From Euborellia annulipes (taxonomy: Eukaryota > Arthropoda > Insecta > Dermaptera > Anisolabididae): a DNA stretch of 64,000 nucleotides. The DNA is taken from contig JAKCPI010005491.1 in NCBI GenBank assembly GCA_023213315.1, positions 1-64,000 on the forward strand, given 5' to 3'. Shown here piece by piece: positions 34,376 through 45,654 of the stretch. The notes under the pieces were generated by a model. That model saw only the letters and a list, made by a program, of their open reading frames with translations, ran no database searches and was not told the DNA's origin. Both the position numbers and the translations under genes were made by a program. Position 1 is the stretch's first letter. Each line of letters begins with the position of its first letter.

Positions 34376-35285
34376 CCTTAATTGAAGTTTTTTGCATGCT
34401 GTGCCGCACTTAGTCGACATTTGCCTTGCTTGAGTAGTCGAAAAAATGAATTTGATATTTTTAATCTAAACAATTTTTACTTCGTCATCTCAGGATAATT
34501 CGCGGATAAATTCGCATGGTAAATGTGTTGGATAACATTGTATCTTGGGACGGTTTGACAAAAAACCTTTTTCGAGCTTAGTTCACAACAAAGTTAAAGG
34601 GACAAAAGAAGTGAAGAAGCTTCAATATTTCATAAAAGACTCATTCACAAATTGAAAACAAATAAAATAAACTTTCATCAATTTGACATACAAATCCAAT
34701 CCAATTCATAGAAAAAAAGGGGAAATTATGTGAAAATTTGATTTTTTTTTAACAAATGAGGTCGGTTTAAATTTGATTCATACACATTGAAGCCTTCTAT
34801 TCTGAGTCATACGAGTTGAAGTTCAAAACAGTGAAAGATTTATTAGAATTCATTAAACTAAGATTTAAATACTGTATTTAGTTAGAAATGGAGTACATTT
34901 TTATACGATCTAATCATTAAAAATAAGCAAAAAATTCCTCAGAAAATATTTTTTTTTTCACTCATCAAATCACACTTGTTTAGATTTAGATATAAATATC
35001 TTGACATTTTTAAAATAAAATTGTTTATTAATCATTTATGTTATTTTTTTATTTTACATTATAATTGTATAGATAGTTATTATTTTTGTCAACCGGAAAA
35101 AAACAAAAATCTTTTATTAAAAACTAATGTCAAAGACATTAAAAAGCTTTATTCAAAATAATTGGATTTATTCATCTCAAAAACCCTTGATAGAAAAGAG
35201 AATAAATAATAAATATTAATATATATAATCACTCCAAAAATTGAAGGGCATCACAAGTTGTTTGCTTTTACAGTTTTTATTATCA
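34376..35285. other. AT-rich intergenic DNA, nothing recognised
   Basis: No coding signal; short stop-free runs only. Confidence 0.5.
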
Positions 35286-35287
35286 GT

Positions 35288-35415
35288 AAACGAATTTGAT
35301 TTTCGGTTTAACTGTGGTTTATATGTAAAAATTACAACGTTTCGGCCACCCATTCTGTAGCCGAAACGTTGTAATTTTTACAAATAAACCACAGTTAAAC
35401 CGAAAATCAAATTCT
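35288..35415. repeat. Penelope-like palindrome, 128 bp
   Basis: TTTGATTTTCGGTTTAACTG...TACAACGTTTCGGC is followed after a short loop by GCCGAAACGTTGTA...CAGTTAAACCGAAAATCAAA. A half copy lies at 57290-57380. Confidence 0.8.
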
Positions 35416-35865
35416 TTTATTGAACAAGTGTTTGTGTATATATAAGAAAGGGATTCAAAAAAAGTATTGCTCTTTAGGCATGCGGTTTAATCAGCCATTT
35501 TCAGCAAGTGTATTTTAATAATGCACCCCCACAATCCGCGACAATGCACCCTGCCTGCTACGGGTCGTTGATCCAAGAGGGTATAAACAAAATTTATGGT
35601 TGATTTGTCCATTTCAATTTTATGGAGTGAAAAATCGAGTGAAAAATCATTAATTTTTATAATTTATTCTCTAAATAATTATTTTTAAATATAATGGTAT
35701 AAATTTATAATTATATACTGCTCAAAAAAAAAAATAAATTAATATTTTATTTTTTTGTTAGAAATAAAATTCAAAAATAAAAAATAAAAATAATCAAGTT
35801 TAATGAATTTCAATAATATATTTTTGGTAAATGTGTATAGGTGGGAATCGTAGATAAGGAGAAAA

Positions 35866-37197
35866 AAACCAGCCTCCTTTTTCTCTCTCACCACTTCAAT
35901 TTATTTGAAAGTATTTGAGAAAGGATGTGACGTGCCAAGTTGTATTAATTAGGATAGCATCCTAATTTGCAAATATTTCGGCTCCTATACAGGCCAGGGA
36001 CGTCATTTGAGGGGGGGGTGAGCAGGGGTCATTTGCCTTCTCCCCCAAGGCTTTGAAAAAAAAATCTGAGCTTAGCCCCTACATACAAACAAACTCACAT
36101 TCTCTCTTTATAAATAAGTATAGATAAAAATATAGAGGTATATATATTTAAGTTTAGAGATTGCGGTGTAGGTTTTAGGTGGAATATCCCGAAATATATC
36201 GAGTATAATATACATTCTTTGTTTTTACTCACATAACCCAGTGAAACCCCACAATAAACACAAAACATATATATATATATATGTTTATTAAAGCTTTTGT
36301 GATTTTAAATATTATTATTAGGAGAATTTTTAATTATAGGCCACATTTTTGTATTAAATATTTATTAAAACACTAGTTATATATTTTTAATATAATTAAA
36401 AATTGCTCTTAATAATAGTATATATATATATATATATGTTTACCAGGTATATGTATATAATTTAAGTAGCACAGTATGTAAAAAAAATTTTGCCCCCGCC
36501 CCCCAAGCAAATGCTGAAAATACGTCACTGATTGGAAACTGGGGCCATCTTAAGTGCATTTATGAATTTTTGAGAGTGATTGTCAAATTTATACTATTCA
36601 TATACAGGCAAAGAACGTCCAGGCACGAAGCCCATGCGCTCCATTTTTTCTCAAAAATTTTATAAATTTGACAATCTCTCTTCAAAAATTCATAAATGCT
36701 TTGTAGATGGCCGTATGGAAAATCAATTTAATTCTAAGGACCGTCTACCAAAAATAAATAATTTTGAGTATTTTCCCTTTATTTTTAGATATTTCGAACC
36801 CAGTGATATGGAATCATCCTCAGTACAATCAACAGATGTTTTGCAAATCGATAATTTCTCCCATCCAATATGACAAAACAGCTGCAATTTTTATAATATA
36901 TATATATATATACCCGGTATATATATAAATTGCATTCATGGAATGCTCAGCCGATTTGTCATATTGGATGGGAGAAATTAACGATTTGCAAAACATCTGT
37001 TGATTGTACTGAGGATGATTCCATATCACTGGGGTCGAAATATCTACAAATAAAAGGAAAATACTCAAAATTATTTATTTTTGCTCGAAGGTCCTTAGAA
37101 TAAAATTGAATTCATAAATGCAGTGAAGTTGGCTCTTGTATAGGAGTCGAAATATTTGCAAATAAATTGAAGTTGTGAGAAAGAACAGGAAGCTGTT
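35866..37197. repeat. Composite foldback with nested palindromes
   Basis: Outer arms: TCACCACTTCAATTTATTTG and CAAATATTTCGGCTCCTATA at 35888-35990, complemented by TATAGGAGTCGAAATATTTG and AAATAAATTGAAGTTGTGAG at 37138-37185. Inside are a G/C-tract element starting CAGGGACGTCATTTGAGG (35995) and ending ATACGTCACTG (about 36530), a palindrome 36541-36715 and a palindrome 36722-37115. Both outer and inner arms carry TCGAAATATT-type motif sites. Confidence 0.6.
36722..37115. repeat. Palindrome, about 390 bp, with motif sites on both arms
   Basis: GAGTATTTTCCCTTTATTTT, CATCCTCAGTACAATCAACA, TTCTCCCATCCAATATGACA on the left have complements on the right, around a central TA run and CCCGGT. Reading outward, each arm carries CTGAGGATGATTCCATATCA followed by CTGGGKTCGAAATAT. 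Confidence 0.85.
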
Positions 37198-37984
37198 TTT
37201 TTCCTTTGTTTTGAGCAGGATAAATAAGGTTTCTTCTAAGAGCATTTCCTAATCGTTTGTAACCGTCGGTTCGCTTTTTTTCCTCCGTACATACGTCTGA
37301 CCATCTGAAACGGTTAACAAAAACCCGTCAAATATTTTTAAGCGGTTAGAAAATCATCATCAAATTAGTTTTCTTAACCATTTCATCGAAATTAATCAGT
37401 TAATAAACCAATTTTGTTGATTTTTTTAATGATATTTAAGAGGATGTTTCGAAGAAGATAGATAGCTATGGTGTGCGAACAAGGGAAAAAATTCGGGACC
37501 CAAGTTTATTTGATTCACATCTTATATTTTCATTTGTGGCAGATTATTTAGCATTTTCAAGTCAATTACAATCTAGTCCAAGACAAATTCAACTTTTTTT
37601 TTTTTAATAAAATTTTCATTTTTTCAATTTCTCAACTTAGAAATGACTATGATAGATCTAAAATGCCCCCCCCCCCCCCTCATTTTGGAGTTTTGAATAA
37701 TTTAACTCCCAATAAAAAATATATTAAATCAAAAGAATTTTTTTGAAAATTGAAATATTTTTAATTTTATAAAATTCTTATCAGACAACATTCAAATTTT
37801 AAGACTTTGGGGGCCAAATTATTCAATTCTCAAAAATGGTGAGGGACCCATGGTCATGTTTAGTCAATAATAGTCTTCTAAACTATTAAGGACTTAAAGA
37901 GGTTCAAGATATTCAATACAAATTGTATTACAAAAAAAGGTTTTTTTTTGTTTTGGAAAAGGTTCAAATTGACTTTGAAATTCA

Positions 37985-38090
37985 CTGCGAAAACCAAAAA
38001 AAAAAATCTCGACATCGAATTTTTGACATGATCGCAATACTTTCTCTCAATATATCACATATATATAGGCAAGAAAAAGTAAAAAGAAAA
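37985..38090 (-). repeat. End of the CTTTCTCTTACCTATA family
   Basis: AATCTCGACATCGAATTTTT then TACTTTCTCTCAATATAT and GGCAAGAAAAAGTAAAAAG, matching 44810-44895. Confidence 0.55.
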
Positions 38091-38579
38091 GAAAAGACAA
38101 GGAACTCAAAGGGAATTAATTGGTTGCATCCAACTTCACGGCGAAAAGGGAAGATTATTATAATTTATTAACTCAAATAGCTTAACATTTTATATAATTA
38201 GATATTACTTCATTTTAGTTATTTGAGTTAACAAATTTTAATTATATATATAATCCATTCCTGGGAAGACCGTCTATATGTCATATCTAAGGAAGAATAT
38301 AGTTTCAATTTTTTAAATAATTAAATAGCCTTTGAGGATAAAAGCACTAGGTATCTTTAAGTACAAATTTTTATATTTTAAGAATAAATAAGAAAAATTT
38401 TAGTTTCATTAAAAAAATCATTTTTTGTTTTGTTATTTGTGCCATTTATACAAATGTGTTCTATCATTAATTCATAATACATTATAAACAGGTGTAACTC
38501 CAGCGAGTGAGCTCAAGATTAAATTTCTGGAGATTTCCTGTTTATAAATCATTCGCATTAGAAATAGAGAATTTTATAT

Positions 38580-38815
38580 TATGTGTTGGGCCATGAAGTA
38601 ATTATGAAAAACAAAATATTTGTTAATTTAAATAAGCGAAAAAGCTACTGCCGGGAGTCGCACCACGGATGTAGACTGAAATTTCGCGATCTATCAAATT
38701 TAAATAAGCGAGTGCGGTACTGTGGTCCAGATGTAGGGCATGCCGAGTACAAATCGGCAGGTCCGTGGTGCGACTTTCTATCTTTTTCGATTATTTATTA
38801 ATAAATATATATTGT
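38580..38815. repeat. Palindromic repeat, relative of 18100-18595
   Basis: AATTTAAATAAGCGAAAAAGCTACTGCCGGGAG...CCGTGGTGCGAC...TTTTTCGATTATTTATTAA. It shares the TTAGGC-free loop ACTGCCGGGAGTCGCACCAC with the 18.4-kb copy but lacks the hAT insertion. Confidence 0.65.
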
Positions 38816-38819
38816 TTAT

Positions 38820-40334
38820 CATATGCTGGTTCATCTACTTATATGTTACTGTGTTGAATGCTATCATCTTATCATTTATCAATGTGAGATGGTAAAGGTC
38901 CGAAATGTTTATAATAAGTATCATAAGACAAAATTATACAACATATATATATAATATTTCAAAATTTTGTAGAATTTATTTCTTTAAAATAAGTAAATTT
39001 GGGATTTTTTTTAATCGCGGTTCCCAAAATTTCTCCGAAGCGAGGTGAATATATTTGCTAGTCTTAAAAATATCAAAATGTTTCGTTTCAATTGAATCAT
39101 ATTAAATCTGTGATTTAAGTAAAAATAATTTTTAGGTTGAGAATTAAAAATTCAAATAATTATTTTTTTTAAACAAATTTCGCATTGCCATAAGAGAATG
39201 TATATAATACAAAAAAAAATGTAATTTTTAAGTTGAAGTTTTTTGTAGTATTTGAATTACTTATTAATTATTTATATATAAGAATTTGAAAATTTAATTC
39301 TTTAATAAAATCTATTATATAAAACGTTTAATGTAATTTAATAGTTTATTTTATAATTTGTTTTAAATGTAAATAATTTAGTTGTAGTCAATTTATTAAA
39401 GTTAATCATAATATAAACATATCATGATTAACTTATATATATACGAAATTGCGTCAATCTATTTCTCATTAATTGTTAACACATTCATGGCTGGCAAGAG
39501 AGGGAGGCAATCAGGACAGACAATCCTTTAAATTAATCTACTCTCACTACAGAATACTGACTGACCAGGGGAAAGATATAACCCACTAAAAGGTCAGAAA
39601 ATTGATCTCCACAAAACTGACGTTAGAAAAGCGATCAGCAAACTTTTCTCTGTCAAATAAATATCAACACTTTTTATATATATATATATATATACGTTAG
39701 TAGATGAAGTGTAAAATTAAGAGGGTGGTTAAAGCTAAAGCATCTTTCTCTTCGGCTCTGAAATATTAATTAATATTCAATGAGAATATGTTCATTCAAT
39801 AAATATTATTTATACATATATTCATTTTTTTATATTGAATTGTATAAAAATAAGATATAGTTAGTTGACATTTTTGTTTATAGAACTTTTTAAAATAAAC
39901 TTACATGTATAACATAAGGTTTGAATCTAATAAAGATTTTTTTCACTTGTGTAAAAAATTTTTTTTAATATATAAATTATAATGGCAATGTGAAAAAATT
40001 AATTTTTTCTACTTATTACCACTTTTGCATTTTGTCAAATTGAAAATAACTGAAAGTTTTTAAGAAATTTTTAATAAAATATCGAAAATAAATTAAATTT
40101 TATTTATTAGATTCAAAAACCAGTTTCCTTAATTTTCCTTATAAAAATAAAATCCTTCCAAGTGATGGGGGCTTCCCCTTATTAGTAGGGCTATATCAAA
40201 TTCCACTAAAAAAATGAAAAGTTAGATGTTTTTTTAACTTGAATCAAAATAAAAAAAAATTCTTATTTAAAAATAGATAACATTTATTAATCAATATATT
40301 AATTTTTTACACTATGAAGAAGTAGTACAAATAT
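38820..40334. other. AT-rich DNA downstream of COX16
   Basis: No coding content. A site GGTCCGAAATGTTTATAA near 38900 is a degenerate relative of the GAAAC motif series. A TA run at 39676-39695. Confidence 0.45.
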
Positions 40335-42013
40335 TTACTTGGCATTTTGATTTTCCCAAGGTCTTGGGCCTCTGATATTTGTCCAATTATCAATATCTAG
40401 CTGGAAGAAAAAAATTTATTGTTAATATATTAATAAAAAAAATAAGAAAATTATATAGGCTAGACTAGGAATGGTTGATACATTTTATTAATTTTGGGTC
40501 CTAAAGATTAATATTAATAATGTAAAATTGATCATTGTTGGTCGGGCATTACATTTTAATTAGGGTTGCCAGAGATAATTAGAACTGAAAATCTATTTAT
40601 TCTTTGTCAGTATCATACGTTTATAATTTTTACTATTTCCCCTGGATACCTCTCTTAACTGGCTCGAGACTTTCCTTAATCATGTATTTTCCAAACTCCT
40701 TAAATTTTCTCAAATAGGAAATTGGGGGACCGACTATTTTTCCTGAACTCTTACTGAGGGTCCAAAACTTCCATCGGGAAGTTGCTCAAACAGAGCGTGA
40801 CAGTCGGACAATTCGCTATTATACTGTATATATATATATAGGGGAGCGGCGGGCAAAGTGGCCAAGTCGGGATAAGTGGACATTTCAGTTTATTCTGTTC
40901 TATAGTGCTTCGATCGTGCTGAAACCATATTAACTAGTTCCTACCAAATATGATGTCTGTGACTCTGAACAAGACACGTTCCTCAGTTTATTTACTGTAC
41001 CATTTTTATGTTTTTCTACATATCTGAATTTTGGTAAGTGGCAAATGTTTATGATTGTAACTGAATAATGAGTAGGAGTATAGTTATGGACTATGGTATG
41101 GCTGAATAATCTTGATTTATGCTCATTCTGATTTTTTTTCTATATAAGATTACTTGTCAGTGCGGCGTTCCGGGCAAAGTGCCCATCTGGCCACTTTACC
41201 CTCTATGTTCAGTGGCCACTTTGCCCGGAACGCAGCCATGACAAGTAATGTATATATATATAAAAATCAGAATGAAAAGCATTGCTCTACAACCACAAAT
41301 TAATTGCAAGCTTAAATAATAATTATTCAATAGTTGGATAAAAATTTGAGATTGTGGCTGTGATGCTGATTTACACCATGGAGAATTGGAGGTATCAGCA
41401 AATATATTTTATTATTGACGAGTCCTGGTTTGATCACATGTGCACTTGCACTATGTGTATAATTCCCGATAACTGAAGATGGCCAAATAAATTCAGGCCG
41501 AAACGTCTTATCCTGGGAGTTTTATTAACCTGGACAATCCCAATTTGGCTATACCTCCAATTCTCCATTGTAATCATGATTATTCAGCCATACAATAGTC
41601 CATAACTATACTCCTACTCATTATTCAGTGACAATCATAAACATTTGCCACTAACCAAAATTCAGATATGTAGAAAAACATAAAAATGGCACAGTAAATA
41701 AAAAAAAAATATTTGTTCAGAATCACTAGTTTGACCAAGTATACCGATTTTTTCACCTATTTTCATTTCAGGTAATTATTTTAGTTATTTTCAGGGACTC
41801 CTAGGTAGGGTAAAGTGGCCACTTTGGAGAGTTTTTGTAAAACATTTATCTATCTTTTTGAACACAAAAACTTCACTAAAAGACGATACTATCTGAAACT
41901 TGTTATCTGAAGTTGTTGTAGAATATTTTAGTATGTGTTTATATCATTTTTCTGATTGACAAAGGACCGTAAAAATTCATCAAACAAAAAGGTGGCCACT
42001 TTATCCTCCGCTC

Positions 42014-42051
<38 letters not shown>

Positions 42052-42764
42052 TTGGATGATAATATTATAACATGTTATGGGTTAATCTCTAGAATAGAAT
42101 CCCGAAACCATCAGTGGGCTAGTTCTCTCTTGACATTAGCTCAACGTTCCCGAACCGAAGCTGAGAATTCCCTAGTTGTTTAAAATTTTTTTTTAATCGA
42201 AGGAAACCGAACTGCATACCGAAGGACCGAAACAATTCGGTCGAGACCCCTGCAAGTTGTTTAAACTTGTCCCCGTGTCTTGGGATTCTATACTAGATAT
42301 TAGCCCATGTTATGTATTAATATATCAATTTCGAATGGATAAGTGTTTTGTATAAGTTAAAGGTATAAAAAACACAAAAATTTAAAACAAAATATCAGAA
42401 GTTGGTGAGTTCTAGTATTAGATTAGATTAGTGTATTAAACCAAAAGCAAATAAATTAAAATAAAAAAAAGCAATTACTTTTTTTAATTTTTTCATATTC
42501 AGATTCTAAGGTGATTTCGCCAGGCTTTTTCATTTCAATGCCATAAGATTTTGCTTCTTCCGGTGATATACATTTTTTCTTAGTATATAAATATCTGAAA
42601 AAACAAACCAAGTATTTAATAATGATATCATAATTATATATTATTTTAAATGAATACCTTAATTGAGTGAATTGTTGAAGTCCAAATGAACCTCCAACGA
42701 TAAATACCAGAAAAGGTATTCCATATTTGACACTTCTGTTATTTAAAAACTTCAAAACTTGCAT
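40335..42764 (-). CDS. COX16: COX16, cytochrome c oxidase assembly factor
   Basis: Three exons on the minus strand: 42658-42764, 42479-42594 and 40335-40396, joining in phase to 94 aa. Residues about 14-36 form one membrane segment containing YGIPFLVFIVGGSFGLQQF, very close to the COX16 signature. The soluble tail has ITLESEYEKIKK and ends NWTNIRGPRPWENQNAK, both hallmarks of the family. COX16 is a small inner-mitochondrial-membrane protein needed to deliver copper/COX2 during complex IV assembly; human COX16 is 106 aa. The exon 2 donor (AAAAAAA-GTAATT) and exon 3 acceptor (CTAG) are weak, but only this junction restores the IRGPRPWE tail. Reading through gives a short hydrophobic end instead. 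A more distal 5' exon at 45897-46040 could add about 20 residues. Intron 2 hosts a 1.2-kb foldback element. Confidence 0.9.
40841..42016. mobile_element. TA-flanked foldback element in COX16 intron 2, about 1.18 kb
   Basis: Both ends abut TA runs. Left end GGGGAGCGGCGGGCAAAGTG; right end complement AAAGTGG...ATCCTCCGCTCCCC. Long paired arms follow: CTACATATCTGAATTTTGGT, GAGTAGGAGTATAGTTATGG and GTATGGCTGAATAATC all have complements between 41570 and 41700. A central hairpin (41150-41245, CGTTCCGGGCAAAGTG / CACTTTGCCCGGAACG) repeats the terminal motif CAAAGTGGCCA. A Penelope-like fragment (about 41341-41575) interrupts the right arm. TA flanks suggest a Tc1/mariner-type element. Confidence 0.8.
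41341..41575 (+). repeat. Penelope-like fragment with hammerhead-like motif
   Basis: Ends CCATGGAGAATTGGAGGTAT and its near complement ATACCTCCAATTCTCCATTG. At 41475-41505 it reads ACTGAAGATGGCC, loop, AGGCCGAAACGTC. Confidence 0.6.
42019..42049. repeat. (TA)n microsatellite bordering the foldback
   Basis: Directly abuts the CTCCCC end of the 40841-42016 element. Confidence 0.9.
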
Positions 42765-43171
42765 AATTAACTTTATGAATCTATTTAGTATAAAAAGAAT
42801 AATTTAATATATATAAATTAGATGAACATTTTGTGTCATTTAGAAAATTGACATAATTTTTTTTGTTTTTATTTAAAGCGCTTATCAACAAACGTTAAAT
42901 TACCAACGAAAAATATTTTATGTCAGGGTAGCAACGGTTTTTATTTTTAAAAGTTAAAAAAAATACATTTTTACACCAGAAATGTTATCTACCAAGTCGA
43001 AAAATTTTATTTTAATGAAATGGGAAGGTAGAAGAATATAAATAAACAATTTTATATGCCGATATTCAGGTATACAGCCGCCTGATTTGAAAATATTTCT
43101 TTCTAAGCGATCATGGAGTCAAAAACAGACAGAATCTTCTTAGAGCCAAAAAGAATGTCTAATTCTTCGGC

Positions 43172-43357
43172 GGAATTTGCCATTCATGGGTTTTTGCGAC
43201 CGGGAAAGAATAGTACAGGCCCGTAGCACGGTCTGACTCTTGTCGAAAATACAGAAGGGAAGAGACTGACATGCAAAGAGCAGAAGTAATACCAGTCCCA
43301 GCTAGGGCAGCTCGTGGTCGCCATCCACGTACCCACAAGATGTGGGCCCCTGAGCTA
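43172..43357 (-). mobile_element. SINE-like retroposon, partial copy
   Basis: Matches the 17820-18063 family from CATTCATGGGTTTTTGCGAC to GATGTGGGCCCCTGAG; the GAA-tail end is missing. Confidence 0.65.
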
Positions 43358-43537
43358 AAATGCCTGCCTATTAATCATAAATCGAAATGTTGTTATTACT
43401 CTCCACAAGAAAATCTTTATATTCCCTTACTGTTCGAAATCAATGTGATCAGAATCAAGAATCCAAGGAATCATGACAAATTCAGTTTTTGTGTTTCATC
43501 AATATTAAAAACTGGTGTGACTGGGCAAGACACAACT

Positions 43538-44240
43538 TCTTCCTTCGGTAAGAGAAAGTTGTGCGTTGTCCACCAGATTTTGTGTCGAGATATATTTAGT
43601 TTCCGATAGCACCTTAGTTTCAAACTTGCATTTTAAATGTTGACTGCTTCAAATAAACTATGGTTATTTTTCAAAATTTTAATCTCATATTTGGACATTT
43701 TATACACAATATAGATTCGTAAATAAATACAAAATTTCATAAGAATTGGAAAAAAAATTTTTAAATGCGAAAAAGTTCCAAAGGGGACCCCTTTTGAATC
43801 GAAATTAACATACAAATCCTATAGGAAATTAACATTGTTCCTATGCGAAGATAAGGTGGAAAGGGAATTAAAAATCTGGTGTGACTGGCGCACAGCACAC
43901 AACTTTCTCTTACCCTTCGGTAAGAGAAAGTTGTGCGTGCTGGTCACACCAGATTTTGTGTCGAGATATATTTAGTTTCCGATAGCACCTTAGTTTCAAA
44001 CTTGCATTTTAAATGTTGACTGCTTCAAATAAACTATGGTTATTTTTCAAAATTTTAATCTCATATTTGGACATTTTATACACAATATAGAATCGTAAAT
44101 AAATACAAAATTTCATAAGAATTGGAAAAAAAAATTTTAAATGCCTAAAAAAGTTCTAAAGGGGACCCCCTTTTGAATCTAAATTAACATACAAATCCCT
44201 ATAGGAAATTAACATTGTTTCTATGCGAAGATAAAGGTGG
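43538..44240. repeat. Direct tandem duplication, two units of about 330 bp
   Basis: From TTCGGTAAGAGAAAGTTGTG through GATATATTTAGTTTCCGATA and AAACTTGCATTTTAAATGTT to TATGCGAAGATAA, units at about 43546-43858 and 43917-44236 are near-identical. Between them (43870-43965) is a hairpin, AATCTGGTGTGACTGG...AACTTTCTCTTACC / GGTAAGAGAAAGTT...CACACCAGATT. Confidence 0.85.
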
Positions 44241-44499
44241 AAAGGGAATTTAAAAAGAGTAGAGAGAGACGATAATGTTTGCAAGTGAGAGAGAGACATA
44301 TATGTTTTCTTTGAAACAATTAAAGACACAAATAAATTTAAAAAAAATGGGAATTTAAATAATAATTGATTTTTAATCTAATAAAAAAGAAAAAGATTTA
44401 AATTCCGTTACCATGACAACCATTTCTATCTTTCCTATGAAGAACAAGAGTAAAGTGGTCTTCAGAAGATTTCAACGGCAAAATGAGAATATACATTTT

Positions 44500-44895
44500 T
44501 AAAGAGCATCTAAAAAATAGTTCATTTATGAATTTTAAAAAAAATCCTTGGAGGGAATTTTGAGAAAATCGAAAAAAAACTGAAAAAGTACATCAGTAAA
44601 GTACTAGTACTTTTGGCGATTTTGTTCAAAAAGCTTATTTTGAGCGTGTGGGAAGGTACCTAAGTTAAATATAAAATTTCAATCGGTAGCTCAATTCCTT
44701 CATGCTAAAAATCTGTCCACACATACAGACACACGCACCACACACACACACACACACACACAGACCAATTTGCGGGACCCACTTTTTGGACTCAGGGGAC
44801 CTCAAAACATGTATATCCATCAAAATCTCGACATCGAATTTTGACATGATCGAATACTCTCCATATATTTCATATATAGGCTAGAGAAAGTAAAA
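44500..44895 (-). repeat. CTTTCTCTTACCTATA family, long copy with CA repeat
   Basis: Collinear on the minus strand with 33185-33545 (GTCGAGATTTTGATGG, GGTCCCCTGAGTCCAA, TTTGAACAAAATCG, TTTTTCTCAAAATTC). It includes a (CA)n tract at about 44735-44761 absent from the other copy. Confidence 0.65.
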
Positions 44896-45231
44896 AAATC
44901 CAAGAACTCGTCTTTCCTCCAGTCTCTAGAGTATTCTAACTAACGCACAGTGGTTCAAAATGTTATTCTAGCTGGACAAATTTCAAATAATTATTTTCTG
45001 TAATTAAGTTTGAATCACTTGCAAACCATTCTCTGATGTCTATACCAACAGAAAATGTCCGGGAATTTCTCAGTTTATGAGAGGATTGTTTGTCTTTTGC
45101 CAGTGAAAAAGAATAAAATTCAATCGTCAATTTCTACACATTTTTAGCACTTCTTAACTTGTGCGTTAATTCTGCGGCACATACGACAAAAATTGCTCAA
45201 CTACTGTCAATTCTCTTCTCTTAGACTTTAA

Positions 45232-45546
45232 TCTAAAGGTTTTTTGAAAAGAAAAATAGCTTGATAAGGTTTTTTCTTTTTTTATTGGAAAACTTAATTA
45301 TGGCCGACCAATCGCATGTTTTTGGTTTCGGTTTTGCAAAAATCATTTTCAAGGCCTCAGTTTCCAGGGAGTTTCGAAAAAGATTGTCGAAAAGACTGTC
45401 TTTTTCGAAACTCGCTGGAAACTGAGGCCTTGAAAATGATTTTTGCAAAACCGAAACCAAAAACATGCGATTGGTCGACCATAATTAAGTTTTCCAATAA
45501 AAAAGAAAAAACCTTATCAAGCTATTTTTCTTTTCAAAAAAGCCTT
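45232..45546. repeat. Near-perfect palindrome, 315 bp
   Basis: Arms of about 150 bp: AAAAGAAAAATAGCTTGATA, TTATGGCCGACCAATCGCAT, GTTTTTGGTTTCGGTTTTGC, AAGGCCTCAGTTTCCAG and complements. The centre is near 45390 (CGAAAAAGATTGTCGAAAAG). Because the arms are so alike, near-identical peptides open on both strands, a mechanical consequence of the symmetry. Confidence 0.9.
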
Positions 45547-45654
45547 TCATCTGCTTTCAATTTAAGACAAGTAATCTCAGCAAATATAAGATTTAAAAAA
45601 ATTTAATCTAAAGGTATGTACTTTTAAAATTATATTATAACAATATAATTCTGA

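Noticed and set aside
45233..45606. Near-identical peptides starting MFLVSVLQKSFSRPQFP on both strands
   Set aside because: A direct result of the palindrome; neither strand shows other coding evidence.
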